Source of the DNA: Arenicella sp.
GTDB lineage: Bacteria > Pseudomonadota > Gammaproteobacteria > Arenicellales > Arenicellaceae
Assembly (NCBI GenBank): GCA_023301745.1
Contig: JALZVW010000031.1
Location: forward strand, 1-52,620
Direction of reading: 5' to 3'
DNA: 52,620 nt
Below, piece after piece: positions 36,896-49,073 of this stretch. Within the stretch, counting starts at the first letter, position 1. Every line of letters starts with the position of its first letter. The notes under the pieces are model-generated. The model was not told the DNA's origin. It saw only the letters and a program-made list of their open reading frames with translations, and did not search any database. The position numbers were made by a program, and so were the translations under genes.

Positions 36896-37017
36896 TTTCT
36901 ACCTCGCTCAAATCTATGATTGACGTTACGTCTATTATAGTGACCGTGCGACGATAGATCTTCTTACTAAACCGAGGTTTACAATTGTTTTAGTTCGCTA
37001 AACCAACCCGTATTAAC

Positions 37018-37452
37018 TCAGCCAGAGACCGCTGGAGAGGCTAAATTTTGCCCCGCCTTTTGATAAATGCTTCGTAACATAGAATGCAAACCATTACTTC
37101 TTGTTGGACTTAAATGGTCATTAAAGCCTATGTCTTTAATGAAGTCAGGTTTTGCATTCAAGATATCTTGCGGTGTTTGATCGCTATAAACTCGCAGCAC
37201 AATCGCGACTAAGCCTGAAACTATCGACGCATCGCTAATACCATCGATGTGCATTCGTCCATCGCGCATACTCATGTTTAGCCAAACTTGCGATTGGCAA
37301 CCTTGAATTTTATTCTCATCGATTTTCCACTCATCACGAAAATCAGGCAGCTGACGACCCAAATCAATCACGTATTCATAACGCGACATCCAATCTTCGA
37401 AAATTTCAAATTCATCAACTAAGTCAGCCTGTATTTGGGCAATATCATTCAT
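37018..37452 (-). CDS. sufE: SufE family cysteine desulfuration protein
   Basis: 144 residues of SufE, which accepts persulfide sulfur from a SufS/CsdA cysteine desulfurase and raises its activity for Fe-S cluster assembly. The accepting cysteine is Cys52 in KIQGCQSQVWL, and DEFEIFEDWMSRYEYVIDLG is the typical start. It begins 4 bases after the end of cysS, so the two are co-expressed. No desulfurase gene is in the window. CsdE is a close paralogue and cannot be fully excluded. Confidence 0.93.
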   Translation of the reverse strand: MNDIAQIQADLVDEFEIFEDWMSRYEYVIDLGRQLPDFRDEWKIDENKIQGCQSQVWLNMSMRDGRMHIDGISDASIVSGLVAIVLRVYSDQTPQDILNAKPDFIKDIGFNDHLSPTRSNGLHSMLRSIYQKAGQNLASPAVSG

Positions 37453-37456
37453 ATTT

Positions 37457-38830
37457 TCACTTCTCTATACGCCAAGTAGTACCACTTTCAGCATCTTCAA
37501 CGACGACTTTCTTGTCTGCTAAAATATCTCGTATTTCGTCCGCTCGGGCCCAGTTTTTATTCGCTTTGGCTTGTAAACGTTCGGCAATTAAAGCGTCAAT
37601 TTCTTGTCCATCAAGGTCATCACCGCCACTTGAAAACCACGCTTCAGGATCTTGCTGCAACAGGCCTAACCATTCCCCACTTTGCAGTAAAGCCGCTTTA
37701 ATTTTGACCAACTCATTATCGGAGTCGCAGGTGTTGGCTTCTTTGGCCAGCACAAAAAGCTCCGCCAAGGCTTTGGGCACATTCAAATCATCCAACATGG
37801 CATCGACAAACGCCTTAGTCTTTTGATCACCAATATCATTCGGCACGTCTATATGTGACATTTTTCGAAGTGCGCCGTAAATGCGGTCGAGGTTATTGTT
37901 AGCCTGTTGCAATGCGGCATCGGTCCAATCTAATGGGGCACGATAATGTGCAGACAACAGAACATAGCGAATTGCTTCACCGCTCGCCTGTTCAAGTAGG
38001 TCGCGAACCAACAAAACATTGCCTATAGACTTAGACATTTTCTCTTTATTTACATTTACGAAACCATTGTGCATCCAATAGTTAACAAAGGGCGCGTCGT
38101 GAGCACAGGTACTCTGAGCGCGCTCATTTTCATGATGAGGGAAAACCAGGTCGTGTCCACCGCCATGAATATCGATAGTCTCTCCAAGATGTGTTGCCGC
38201 CATTGCTGTGCATTCTATATGCCAACCTGGACGCCCTCGACCCCAAGGGCTATCCCAACCCGGTTGCTCATCCGAAGACGGTTTCCAAAGCACGAAATCA
38301 CCATCGCTTTTTTTATACGAGGCAACATCTATTCGAGCTCCGGCCAATAACTCTTCAGGATCTCGCTTTGATAGCTCGCCATAACCTGAGTACGATGGCA
38401 CATCAAATAAAACATGACCATCAGCCACATAAGCGTGACCACGATCAATCAGAGATTGAATTTTGACATGTATTTCACTGACATGATCAGTAACTTTAGG
38501 TTCGATGTCGGTTTGCAGCACTCCCAGTGCCTTAAGGCCTTGATGATAGAAGTTTGTGTATCGCTCAGAAATAACCGAAATATCAACGCCCTCTTCAGCA
38601 GCGGCCTTATTAATTTTATCATCAATATCGGTGATGTTTCGCGCATAGGTGACTTTCGGGAACTGCGAACGTAAGACACGAGTCAGCACATCAAACACCA
38701 CAGGGGGACGATAGTTTCCAATATGGGCATGGTTCCACACCGTCGGGCCACACACATACACCGTCACATTATTCGGGTCTATGGGGACAAATTCAGTCTT
38801 GACTTTGGTTTCGGTGTTATAGAGTTTCAC
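37457..38830 (-). CDS. cysS: Cysteinyl-tRNA synthetase
   Basis: 457 residues of class I CysRS, which loads cysteine on tRNA-Cys. The HIGH motif is HAHIGNYRP (near residue 34-42). KMSKS appears in KEKMSKSIGNVL (near 265). Zinc-site residues are in YVCGPTVWN, GWHIECTAM and HGGGHDLVFPHHENERAQ. The anticodon-binding domain occupies the C-terminal third. Normal length. It is directly coupled to sufE downstream. Confidence 0.97.
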   Translation of the reverse strand: MKLYNTETKVKTEFVPIDPNNVTVYVCGPTVWNHAHIGNYRPPVVFDVLTRVLRSQFPKVTYARNITDIDDKINKAAAEEGVDISVISERYTNFYHQGLKALGVLQTDIEPKVTDHVSEIHVKIQSLIDRGHAYVADGHVLFDVPSYSGYGELSKRDPEELLAGARIDVASYKKSDGDFVLWKPSSDEQPGWDSPWGRGRPGWHIECTAMAATHLGETIDIHGGGHDLVFPHHENERAQSTCAHDAPFVNYWMHNGFVNVNKEKMSKSIGNVLLVRDLLEQASGEAIRYVLLSAHYRAPLDWTDAALQQANNNLDRIYGALRKMSHIDVPNDIGDQKTKAFVDAMLDDLNVPKALAELFVLAKEANTCDSDNELVKIKAALLQSGEWLGLLQQDPEAWFSSGGDDLDGQEIDALIAERLQAKANKNWARADEIRDILADKKVVVEDAESGTTWRIEK

Positions 38831-39003
38831 GACAGTAACAGGGCATTAAATTAATTGATTTAGACAGTGGCCAAAAAATCAGTTTGCTAGCCACTAAGTA
38901 GGCCTAGTGTAACAGCCTACAATACCCCTGCAAGCGTCACTTAAGCCTGCATACGTAATTTTGAACGTTGTCGCTGTTGTTTATACCTGCCTTAGTAAAG
39001 CAA

Positions 39004-41211
<2,208 letters not shown>

Positions 41212-41442
41212 AGGGTATCTCTCGGCCAGCCGCGGGCTAGCTCATTATTTTAACCACTTGAGCCATTTATTATGATAGCGCTAGCTGTTTTAACGGATTA
41301 GTTACCCCACAACTAGGTGTTGGAAGCACACGCCGTATTTATATATTTTGACTTAAATATAAGCCAATTCATCCTTGAAGCAAGTAACCCTTAACGAATA
41401 CTAATGCTCAGGATACCAATATAAGCCCTAATAAGCGTAATA

Positions 41443-41958
41443 CTAACGCCCTAGGGCACCGGAAAAGTAGTTACGTTCCTTGCGAAATAGAAGCCGTAAA
41501 CAAATCAACACCATCACCGAAAAGATTAAGACCATCCACTCAGGCATGCTAAAAGAGAGTAAGGTCCATTGAACTTCAGCACATTCCCCACTGCCAGCTA
41601 AGACCCGTTGAATAACCTCAAAAATTGGATCCATTTCCAACATAAAAGATAAATCCGGGCCACACTCAGGCACCTTATCGGCAGGTAAATGTTGAAGCCA
41701 AACCTGACGACCGGCAATCAGCAGTCCAATAAAAGAAGAAGCAGCTGCCCCAAAGGCAAGCAGTTTAGAACCAACTTTTTTAGGTCGAAAGAAAATTCCT
41801 AACAGGCAGAAAAAAGCGACTCCCAAGAGAGCACCACGTTGAAACATACACAGCGGACACGGGGCTAAACCGAGTTTCTGTTGAAAATAAAAATAGGCAA
41901 TGGCTAACAACGCACCACAACCAATTAAACCTACCCAATACAAACGTGCTGCAATCAC
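41443..41958 (-). CDS. dsbB: Disulfide bond formation protein DsbB
   Basis: A 171-residue four-helix inner-membrane protein that reoxidises periplasmic DsbA and passes electrons to quinone. The first cysteine pair is Cys34-Cys37 in LAPCPLCMFQR and the second is Cys99/Cys126 (PECG...GECAEVQW). Arg41, just after helix-flanking CPLCMFQ, is the conserved quinone-side residue. A 20-base palindrome lies 35 bases upstream. No dsbA is in the window. Confidence 0.94.
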   Translation of the reverse strand: MIAARLYWVGLIGCGALLAIAYFYFQQKLGLAPCPLCMFQRGALLGVAFFCLLGIFFRPKKVGSKLLAFGAAASSFIGLLIAGRQVWLQHLPADKVPECGPDLSFMLEMDPIFEVIQRVLAGSGECAEVQWTLLSFSMPEWMVLIFSVMVLICLRLLFRKERNYFSGALGR

Positions 41959-41992
41959 TTGTTTCGCTCCAAGCGGATATACTTATTAACGT

Positions 41993-42012
41993 TCAAAGCT
42001 GAACAGCTTTGA
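41993..42012. promoter_or_regulatory. 20-base palindrome upstream of dsbB
   Basis: TCAAAGCTG (41993-42001) and CAGCTTTGA (42004-42012) are perfect 9-base inverted arms with an AA centre. There is no T tract, so it is more like an operator than a terminator. A weaker inverted repeat GGTGTA-N11-TACACC follows at 42048-42070. The binding protein is unknown. Confidence 0.5.
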
Positions 42013-42139
42013 CTATTTCAATTTACTAATTGTGTAAAACAACCTACGGTGTAAAAAGTCAGTATACACCATCAACCAGTAATTGAGGCTGGCATTAGCT
42101 AACAACCACTAATATTACACTTTTCTCTTACTCACTAAG

Positions 42140-42598
42140 CTAACCTGCATTAGCCGGCCATTCTACAATGTAATCTTGAATGTCATCTTCATTGATTTCA
42201 TGCTGAAACCGAACACGATGACGAACCGAGAAACCATTTTGGTGAACCGCCTCACGGTCGCTAGAATTGAGGTGGTGCCAAGCCGGAAGCGATTCACCCT
42301 CGAGTAATAGGCGATAGGCGCAACTCGGTGGAGCGAATGCAGCTGAATCCTCAACATTATCTTTGTTCATGGTAACGCAGCTTGGCACTCGAACTGATCG
42401 GTTTTCATAATCAGTACATCGACATGTTTGATCATCTAGTAAGTTACAAGCAACATCAGTAAATACTAACTGCTCGCTTTCTTCATCTTGAAGCTGGGTC
42501 AAGCAGCATTTAGCACAACCGTCACAAATGCTCTCCCATTCATTAGGAGTCATTTCAAACAAGGTTTTGGTTTGCCAAAAAGGTTTATCGTTTTGCAT
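42140..42598 (-). CDS. ycgN: YcgN family cysteine-cluster protein
   Basis: About 152 residues of the YcgN/UPF0260 family. FWQTKTLFEMTPNEWESICDGCAKCCL is the conserved N-terminal block, with more cysteines in ACNLLDDQTCRCTDYENR, VPSCV and PPSCAYRLL; together they look like a metal or Fe-S binding cluster (CxxCxxxCC zone). The DNA role is not established. ATG at 42598 is chosen; a GTG at 42613 would add five residues. It follows the deoxyinosine glycosylase gene on the same strand after about 30 bases, so they may share a transcript. Confidence 0.9.
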   Translation of the reverse strand: MQNDKPFWQTKTLFEMTPNEWESICDGCAKCCLTQLQDEESEQLVFTDVACNLLDDQTCRCTDYENRSVRVPSCVTMNKDNVEDSAAFAPPSCAYRLLLEGESLPAWHHLNSSDREAVHQNGFSVRHRVRFQHEINEDDIQDYIVEWPANAG

Positions 42599-42625
42599 CA
42601 AATATAAGCCCACTCAGGCAGAAAT

Positions 42626-43129
42626 TTATAAAATAGCGCTTCGCCAAGCGGCTAGCTTATCATGCTTACTAACGCTTGCATGCGCAGGACTAGTTGATGG
42701 GCAGCGATGCAACTCAAAGCTCGGCCTATCTTTCCTAAGCGCTTGGACTAGAGTTTTATAATGGCGCAAAAAGATTGCCTCGGCGGCCGCACCGTTGAAT
42801 ATAATTCGAGTAAGACTGAGGTGACTGTTCATAAACTTCTCAAAGTCATTTGGCACCTCAGTTCGTTTTACAATCGCACTATCTAGGCTGCCTGGGCGTT
42901 CGCAATCATATAGGACATCCCAAACAGCAACTCGGGCTTGCTCTAGCGCGATACTTCTATCGTGATACTCCATCGTTAAATCGAACTCGAATAACTCAGA
43001 CATGATCCACCAAAATGAATTCTGAGGATTAGCGTAATAGCGATTTTCACTTAGTGATATCTGGCTCGGCATTGATCCCAAAATTAAAACTTCAGGATCA
43101 GCACCCAATATAGGCGAAAATGCAGCCAT
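42626..43129 (-). CDS. DNA-deoxyinosine glycosylase (uracil-DNA glycosylase superfamily)
   Basis: 167 residues of the hypoxanthine-DNA glycosylase group of the UDG superfamily (family 6), which removes deaminated adenine from DNA. Motif A reads LILGSMPSQISLSENRYYAN followed by PQNSFW; RIIFNGAAAEAIF is the central block; and CPSTSPAHAS is the motif-2 loop (here with Cys before PSTSPAHA). It is short and cytoplasmic. Substrate choice (hypoxanthine versus uracil) is by family and not directly visible. Confidence 0.88.
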   Translation of the reverse strand: MAAFSPILGADPEVLILGSMPSQISLSENRYYANPQNSFWWIMSELFEFDLTMEYHDRSIALEQARVAVWDVLYDCERPGSLDSAIVKRTEVPNDFEKFMNSHLSLTRIIFNGAAAEAIFLRHYKTLVQALRKDRPSFELHRCPSTSPAHASVSKHDKLAAWRSAIL

Positions 43130-43181
43130 AAAATATCGTCGTAGGCTAGTTGCTCGGTGCTCTGTTTACCAACAACAAACT

Positions 43182-45260
43182 CTAGTGCTGTGCTAGCTGC
43201 ACTACTAACTGAGAAATTTGGGTCTGCAGGTTTTGTGGGAATGTCGGTATTTTAGACTCTATTTCGTAATAATACTCATAGAAACCATCTTCGTCTCTCA
43301 TTTTTTCGAGCATACGTAAACGCTCACAATGATAACGCTCATCGTTGATTTCATTGTGCCGAGCAAAATCCAAAAGCTCGCGGGCAAACTCAAAGTCTCG
43401 CTCCGCCAATAGCCGCTCAAAGCGCTCATCAAAACTAAGGTCTTCGCTATCTTCAACGGTTTCTTCAGTTTCAAATTCGAGAACATCGTTCTCTTGATAA
43501 GAACCATCATCGGCTAAATCGAGGTAAGAGATACCATCAAGAACATCTTTGTCTGACATACTAGATTCTACTGCACTCAAGATAGAATAATCTTTTTCGG
43601 CTTTTTTACTTGCATCAGGAACATGGAGTGACGGCTCGGCGTGCGCCTCGCTACGTGGTCGTGACGCTTCCTCAATAGCAACACTATTGAATTCTACTTC
43701 GTCGTTCGAGCCAAATAAGTTCAATGATTGAAACAGTGCGTAAAGTCGATCACGCATAAAATAGGCCAGCAAACTCAAAGAGAAAAAGCAGAGTAATAGC
43801 CACTGCCAAATCGGGGTCGACTCAGAAACAGAAGCTGGGCGATCAATCGACGCACTCTCACTACTCACGGCTAGGCCTTGAGAGCCGGCCTCAGAAGCTG
43901 ATGGCTGTTCAACTGTGGTTGAAGAAGACTCTTGAGCGACTGTTGAAGACTCTTGAAGGGCTGTTGAAGACTCTTGAAGGGCTGTTGAAGACTCTTGAAG
44001 GGCTGTTGAAGACTCTTGAATGGCTGTTGAAGACTCTTGCACTATTGATGCAGATTCCTGTGCTAAAACGGCCTCAGGAGTGATTTCGAATTCTGACGAT
44101 TGAGTATCGATAGCAGACGAATCTGAAAATTCAGTGAGCGCGTCGTCATTAATGAAACTTTTCAACTCAACAACTTGTTTCTCTAAAAAGTCGATCTTCT
44201 GGTCTTTACGGAATAGCTGTTGAGACAAATTCCCTACGGTTTCGGTCAACGACACAATCACTTGTTGCGACTGCAAATCGGTCGGAGCCGCTGCGGCATC
44301 ACCTGCACTATCAATGCCCGTGACTTGAAATGGCGCGGTTTGCTGTTGATCTGAGACTGGATCACTGGCGGTTAAGTCAAATACCTCTAACTCATCATTT
44401 GGGTTCGATACCGCTACCTGACTCGCTTGTGGTGAATTCGCCCTTAATGCTGAGAGGTTGGCTTTTGCTTGAGAGTCACTGACGGCTCTGACAACGGTTT
44501 CATCAGGGATAGTTAGAAATGAACCGGCCTTCAGGCTAGTCACCGAACGACTAGAAAAGGCATCGGGATTCGCTTGGTACAAGCTCCATATCATTTGGCT
44601 TTTAGAGACCCCCATAGCCTCATTAATTCGTCTAGCGACACGCCACAGTGATTGCCCATCAAGCACCGCGCCAAATCGTTGAGGAATGCTTCCAGGCTGA
44701 GCCGTGTCATACGGGCCCATTAGACTCCCTGCTTGCGCTGGGCCACTTGACGCTATTTCAGAAGCAGTAAATGCCGCTTCAAATGGAGAAACGACATCAG
44801 TGTTGCGCCGCGCAGGCAAGTCCATCAATACCGTGAACTCTTTACTGAACTCATCATTGCTATCAACTAAGTCGAGTTTAAAGCTAACGTAAGGCTCATT
44901 TACCACCGAGTCGGAGCTGAGTTTAATCGATAGCTGTGAATTTGAACGATCCAAAACAGCATTGACCTTAGCTTGGCCATTACCATCAAACTGTTCAGAC
45001 TCAAACGAGATGCTCAACGAGTTAGGGTCAGTGACATTGAACAGTGGTATCCGAACCGACAACTGCTCGCCAATGAAGGAGTCAGCTTCGGCCGCACCGA
45101 CGCCGAGCGCCTCGACCTTAGAGCTCATTGATGCGGCTAAAATAAACGATGCCACCAACAGACTGATCACGAACTTAGATGAGTCAATGATTCTTAAAGT
45201 GTCATTCTTTGAGAGAACTTGATCCTGCAACCTGCCCTCCTCAATAAACCTACGCACCAT
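43182..45260 (-). CDS. fimV: FimV/HubP-like polar peptidoglycan-binding protein, short C-terminus
   Basis: 692 residues. The membrane-leading signal (about 33-52) is followed by the FimV N-terminal domain (ALGVGAAEADSFIGEQL...SISFES), a LysM domain (FGAVLDGQSLWRVARRINEA...NPDAFSSRSVTSLKAGSFLTIPD), a coiled coil (VSLTETVGNLSQQLFRKDQKIDFLEKQV), a Ser/Glu-rich repeat region (QESSTAL), a transmembrane helix (IWQWLLLCFFSLSLLAYFM) and an acidic cytoplasmic part with one TPR-like pair (FDERFERLLAERDFEFARELLDFA). The far C-terminal FimV domain normally present appears to be missing. It probably organises pole-located pilus and chemosensory proteins. ATG at 45260 is chosen because AGGGG is 6 bases upstream; a TTG at 45284 would add eight residues. 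Confidence 0.88.
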   Translation of the reverse strand: MVRRFIEEGRLQDQVLSKNDTLRIIDSSKFVISLLVASFILAASMSSKVEALGVGAAEADSFIGEQLSVRIPLFNVTDPNSLSISFESEQFDGNGQAKVNAVLDRSNSQLSIKLSSDSVVNEPYVSFKLDLVDSNDEFSKEFTVLMDLPARRNTDVVSPFEAAFTASEIASSGPAQAGSLMGPYDTAQPGSIPQRFGAVLDGQSLWRVARRINEAMGVSKSQMIWSLYQANPDAFSSRSVTSLKAGSFLTIPDETVVRAVSDSQAKANLSALRANSPQASQVAVSNPNDELEVFDLTASDPVSDQQQTAPFQVTGIDSAGDAAAAPTDLQSQQVIVSLTETVGNLSQQLFRKDQKIDFLEKQVVELKSFINDDALTEFSDSSAIDTQSSEFEITPEAVLAQESASIVQESSTAIQESSTALQESSTALQESSTALQESSTVAQESSSTTVEQPSASEAGSQGLAVSSESASIDRPASVSESTPIWQWLLLCFFSLSLLAYFMRDRLYALFQSLNLFGSNDEVEFNSVAIEEASRPRSEAHAEPSLHVPDASKKAEKDYSILSAVESSMSDKDVLDGISYLDLADDGSYQENDVLEFETEETVEDSEDLSFDERFERLLAERDFEFARELLDFARHNEINDERYHCERLRMLEKMRDEDGFYEYYYEIESKIPTFPQNLQTQISQLVVQLAQH
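43924..44049 (-). repeat. Six 21-bp tandem repeats in fimV (QESSTAL-type)
   Basis: Six 21-base units run head to tail on the plus strand. The three central copies (43945-44007) are identical and begin GAAGACTCTTGAAGGGCTGT; the outer copies differ by a few bases. On the coding strand each gives a seven-residue unit QESSTAL or close. The array makes a Ser/Glu-rich periplasmic stalk that can change length without frameshift. Confidence 0.95.
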
Positions 45261-45582
45261 CAGATACCCCTTTAATATATACAATACGACACCTCACTTC
45301 GCCGAGTAAATGTCGACAACCCTAAATTTCATATAGTCTAAATTACCGTACTGCGCTATATGCCAACCTGAATAAACAATAGACAGTGCCTCCACAACAC
45401 GGCCTAGCTCACGTATTTTGCTTAATAATCAGTTAATTGTGAACGACTATCACCGTCTAATCAATGCGACAAAGGTCCATTTATGACCATTTATTAACCA
45501 ATTGTCTCAAAAAACCAAATAATTATAAAATTTTAACAAAGCGCACGAAGTCACTCACCGATAAACTGATTTAGATACCACT
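45261..45582. promoter_or_regulatory. 322-bp gap between pgk and fimV
   Basis: AT-rich and without a convincing gene. It must hold the fimV promoter. A TATAAT box reads on the minus strand near 45522-45527 but far from fimV and with a poor -35; a direct repeat CCATTTAT occurs twice around 45478-45493. I see no clear terminator for pgk. Confidence 0.4.
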
Positions 45583-46764
45583 TTATACTTTTGCAGCTCT
45601 GTCTTCAAGAATCGTCACCGCCGGTAGTTTTTTGCCTTCAAGAAACTCTAAAAAGGCACCGCCGCCGGTAGATATATATGAAATATCCTCGGTCACTCCG
45701 TACTTATCAATCGCAGCAACAGTGTCACCACCACCGGCAATGGAAAAGGCCGTTGACTCAGCAATCGCTTGCGCAAGAGCCTTGGTTCCCTCTCCAAATT
45801 GATCAAATTCAAACACGCCCACGGGGCCATTCCACACAATCGTCCCCGCGCCCTTAAGTAATTCCGAAAAATGTTCGGCCGTTTTCGGGCCGATGTCGAA
45901 AATCATATCATCAGCCTCTAGGTCACCTACGTTCTTTATAACGGCCTCGGCCGATTCTGAAAATTCTTTTCCACACACAACATCGACCGGAACTGGAATG
46001 TCCCCATCGGCGGCTCGCGCATTATGCGTGAGCTCATTGGCCTGTCCGATGAGATCGTTTTCACACAACGACTTACCAACCTGATGGCCAGCCGCCGCGA
46101 TAAAAGTGTTTGCAATACCGCCGCCAACGATTAACTGGTCCACTTTGTTCGAGAGCGAATCAAGCACAGTCAATTTAGTAGATACCTTCGAACCTCCAAC
46201 GATAGCGACAATCGGTCTCGCTGGATTATCAAGCGCTTTAGCCAACGCAGATAATTCATTGGTTAATAATGGGCCGGCACAAGCCGTATCGGCGTATTTA
46301 GCAACACCATGAGTTGACGCTTGGGCTCGATGAGCCGTGCCAAAGGCGTCCATGACAAAGACATCGCACAGTGAGGCGATTCGCTTTGCTAGGGCATCAT
46401 CATTGGCCTTCTCTCCAACGTTGAAGCGTACATTTTCGCATAGCACCACCTCGCCTATATCCAATTCAACGCCATTTAACCAATCAGCATCCAAGCGTAC
46501 CGGCTGCCCCAAATGCTCACTGAGACAATCAGCTACTGCATGTAACGAAAATTCGTTTTCGGGCGCGCCCTCAGTCGGCCGACCTAAATGCGACATCAAC
46601 ATAACCTTAGCGCCTTTTTCAAGTGCTAATTTAATAGTGTTAAGTGATGCCCGTATTCGAGCATCATTGCTCACCGCACCATTTTTAATTGGTACGTTAA
46701 GGTCTTGGCGGATCAAAACTCGCTTTCCAGCGAGTTCTAGGTCTTGCATACGCAGTACGTTCAT
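45583..46764 (-). CDS. pgk: Phosphoglycerate kinase
   Basis: 393 residues of the glycolytic/Calvin-Benson kinase that transfers phosphate between 1,3-bisphosphoglycerate and ADP. Motifs: [64 protein letters not shown] and [10 protein letters not shown]. It lies 20 bases after tkt on the same strand, so they form an operon. The glyceraldehyde-3-phosphate dehydrogenase-type gene usually between tkt and pgk is missing. Confidence 0.97.
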   Translation of the reverse strand: MNVLRMQDLELAGKRVLIRQDLNVPIKNGAVSNDARIRASLNTIKLALEKGAKVMLMSHLGRPTEGAPENEFSLHAVADCLSEHLGQPVRLDADWLNGVELDIGEVVLCENVRFNVGEKANDDALAKRIASLCDVFVMDAFGTAHRAQASTHGVAKYADTACAGPLLTNELSALAKALDNPARPIVAIVGGSKVSTKLTVLDSLSNKVDQLIVGGGIANTFIAAAGHQVGKSLCENDLIGQANELTHNARAADGDIPVPVDVVCGKEFSESAEAVIKNVGDLEADDMIFDIGPKTAEHFSELLKGAGTIVWNGPVGVFEFDQFGEGTKALAQAIAESTAFSIAGGGDTVAAIDKYGVTEDISYISTGGGAFLEFLEGKKLPAVTILEDRAAKV

Positions 46765-46784
46765 TAAGACTAGATGCTCGTTTT

Positions 46785-48782
46785 TTATAAGTTATTAACG
46801 GTATCAACAACATTGTCGACGGTGAAACCAAAGTGCTCAAACAACTGATCAGCTGGAGCAGATTCGCCAAAGCTTGTCATACCGATCACAGCACCTTGAA
46901 GGCCAACGTACTTATACCAGTAATCACTACTGCCAGCTTCAAGTGCAACACGTTTGGTAACGGCACTTGGAAGTACACTTTCTCTATACGCTAAGTCTTG
47001 CGCATCAAAGCAGTCAGTTGATGGCATAGAGACCACACGAACAGCCATGCCTTGCTCTTTCAAGGCAATAGATGCGTCCATCGCTAACGCGACTTCTGAA
47101 CCGGTTGCGATCAAAATCACGTCGGCGACGCCCTCGCAATCGGTCAACACATAACCACCTTTTTGAATGTCTGCAAGCTGCTGTGTATCACGCACCTGAT
47201 GCGGTAAGTTTTGACGCGAGAAGACTAAACTGCTTGGCTTATCATGCGCTTCAATGGACATTTTCCAGGCAACCAGAGACTCTACCGCATCACATGGTCG
47301 CCAGAGCGACATATTTGGAATTAAACGCAAGCTCGCAACGTGCTCGACTGGCTGGTGAGTTGGGCCATCTTCCCCTAAGCCAATTGAATCGTGGGTTAAC
47401 ACATAGATCACGGGTTGCTTCATTAATGCGGACATTCGCATTCCATTTCGCATGTAATCAGCGAAGACCAAAAATGTGCCTCCGTATGCTTTAAAACCAC
47501 CATGGATCGAAATGCCATTTGATATCGCGGCCATCGCAAATTCGCGCACACCAAAGTAGAGATAGTTACCAGATGCATCGCCCGCATTAATGCCTTTCGA
47601 ACCACTCCAAATCGTATAGTTTGAACCGGCCAAATCGGCAGAACCACCAATAAGCTCAGGCAATAGCGGACCAAGTTGGTTCAAAGAGTTTAGGCTCGCT
47701 TTACGAGTTGCTACCGTCTGTGCCGCTTGGTCTGCCTCAATAACTAGCTTAGCCGATTGCTCAGCCCAATTGGCTGGCAAGTCGCCGCTCATTCGTCGCA
47801 AAAATTCGGCCGCTTGCTCAGGATTAGCTGCTTGATAGGCATCGAAGGTTGCTTGCCATGCCTGCTCTGCGTCAGCGCCTTTAGCGCTGCCGTCCCATGC
47901 ACTTTTGATATTCGCTGGCACGTCAAATGGTGACGAGTCCCAACCTAATCGCTCACGCATGAGGGCAATTTCGTCTACCCCTAATGGAGCGCCATGACAG
48001 TTTTCTGTACCTTCTTTGTTCGGAGAGCCTTTACCAATAATCGTTTTGCAGCAAATTAGTGTCGGTTTTAGAGTCTCAGCTTTAGCTTGTTTGATAGCGT
48101 TTTTTAAGGCGCCAGCATCATGTCCGTCAACATCAGAAATAACCTGCCAACCATACGCTTCAAAACGAGCCGGTGTATCATCGGTAAACCAACCTTCAAC
48201 TTCGCCATCAATGGAAATGCCGTTGTCATCCCAAAAAGCGACCAACTTACCCAAGCCCAAGGTGCCGGCCAAGGAACAGGCTTCATGAGAGATGCCTTCC
48301 ATCATGCAGCCATCACCCATAAACACATACGTATGATGGTCGACGATCGCATGATCCGGGGTATTAAACTGCGCCGCTAGTGTTCTTTCTGCAATTGCCA
48401 TGCCGATACCATTGGCAATACCTTGACCTAGAGGACCAGTAGTTGTCTCTACTCCAGGGGTATAGCCGTACTCGGGGTGGCCCGGTGTCTTAGAATGAAG
48501 TTGACGAAAATTTTTCAAATCTTCAACACTGAGGTCATAGCCAGTTAGATGCAAAAGCGAATAAATTAGCATCGAACCATGGCCATTTGACAATACAAAA
48601 CGATCTCGATTATGCCAATTCGGATTCTTTGGGTTGTGGCTCAAAAAATCGTTCCATAGAACTTCCGCAATATCAGCCATGCCCATTGGCGCACCAGGGT
48701 GCCCTGAATTGGCTTGTTGAACAGCATCAGCACTAAGCACTCGAATCGCGTTAGCGAGTTGTTGGCGATTTGTCGAAGACAT
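46785..48782 (-). CDS. tkt: Transketolase
   Basis: 665 residues of a thiamine diphosphate enzyme that moves two-carbon units between sugar phosphates. The ThDP site is [18 protein letters not shown]...[11 protein letters not shown], and [21 protein letters not shown] and [18 protein letters not shown] are the other signature blocks. AAGGAG lies before the ATG at 9 bases. The 291-bp gap upstream (48783-49073) holds no gene and probably the tkt-pgk promoter. Confidence 0.97.
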   Translation of the reverse strand: MSSTNRQQLANAIRVLSADAVQQANSGHPGAPMGMADIAEVLWNDFLSHNPKNPNWHNRDRFVLSNGHGSMLIYSLLHLTGYDLSVEDLKNFRQLHSKTPGHPEYGYTPGVETTTGPLGQGIANGIGMAIAERTLAAQFNTPDHAIVDHHTYVFMGDGCMMEGISHEACSLAGTLGLGKLVAFWDDNGISIDGEVEGWFTDDTPARFEAYGWQVISDVDGHDAGALKNAIKQAKAETLKPTLICCKTIIGKGSPNKEGTENCHGAPLGVDEIALMRERLGWDSSPFDVPANIKSAWDGSAKGADAEQAWQATFDAYQAANPEQAAEFLRRMSGDLPANWAEQSAKLVIEADQAAQTVATRKASLNSLNQLGPLLPELIGGSADLAGSNYTIWSGSKGINAGDASGNYLYFGVREFAMAAISNGISIHGGFKAYGGTFLVFADYMRNGMRMSALMKQPVIYVLTHDSIGLGEDGPTHQPVEHVASLRLIPNMSLWRPCDAVESLVAWKMSIEAHDKPSSLVFSRQNLPHQVRDTQQLADIQKGGYVLTDCEGVADVILIATGSEVALAMDASIALKEQGMAVRVVSMPSTDCFDAQDLAYRESVLPSAVTKRVALEAGSSDYWYKYVGLQGAVIGMTSFGESAPADQLFEHFGFTVDNVVDTVNNL

Positions 48783-49073
48783 GAAAGGAGCTCCTTGAGC
48801 AATGATATGAAAAATTTAGATCAATGTGAGACTGCGATAAAGAAGCATCGTCACACCGTCCGTAATAACAGGCCGTAATATAACAAATTTGAATATACAT
48901 GCCTCGAATGAGGGCAAAAATAAGCGGTTTTTTATCTGAATAGAGAGCCTCTAATAATCAAATCGAGCTAATTCGAAAACTTGGAACTCAAAGAATGCAC
49001 TCAATTAGTATTATTTACTAATTGAGGCAGTTCTAGAATGGGGTATTGGTCAATTTCAAGGAAACCAACTATA

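Noticed and set aside
43901-44083. Leucine-rich repeat peptide on the plus strand
   Set aside because: It is the antisense reading of the 21-bp repeats in fimV.
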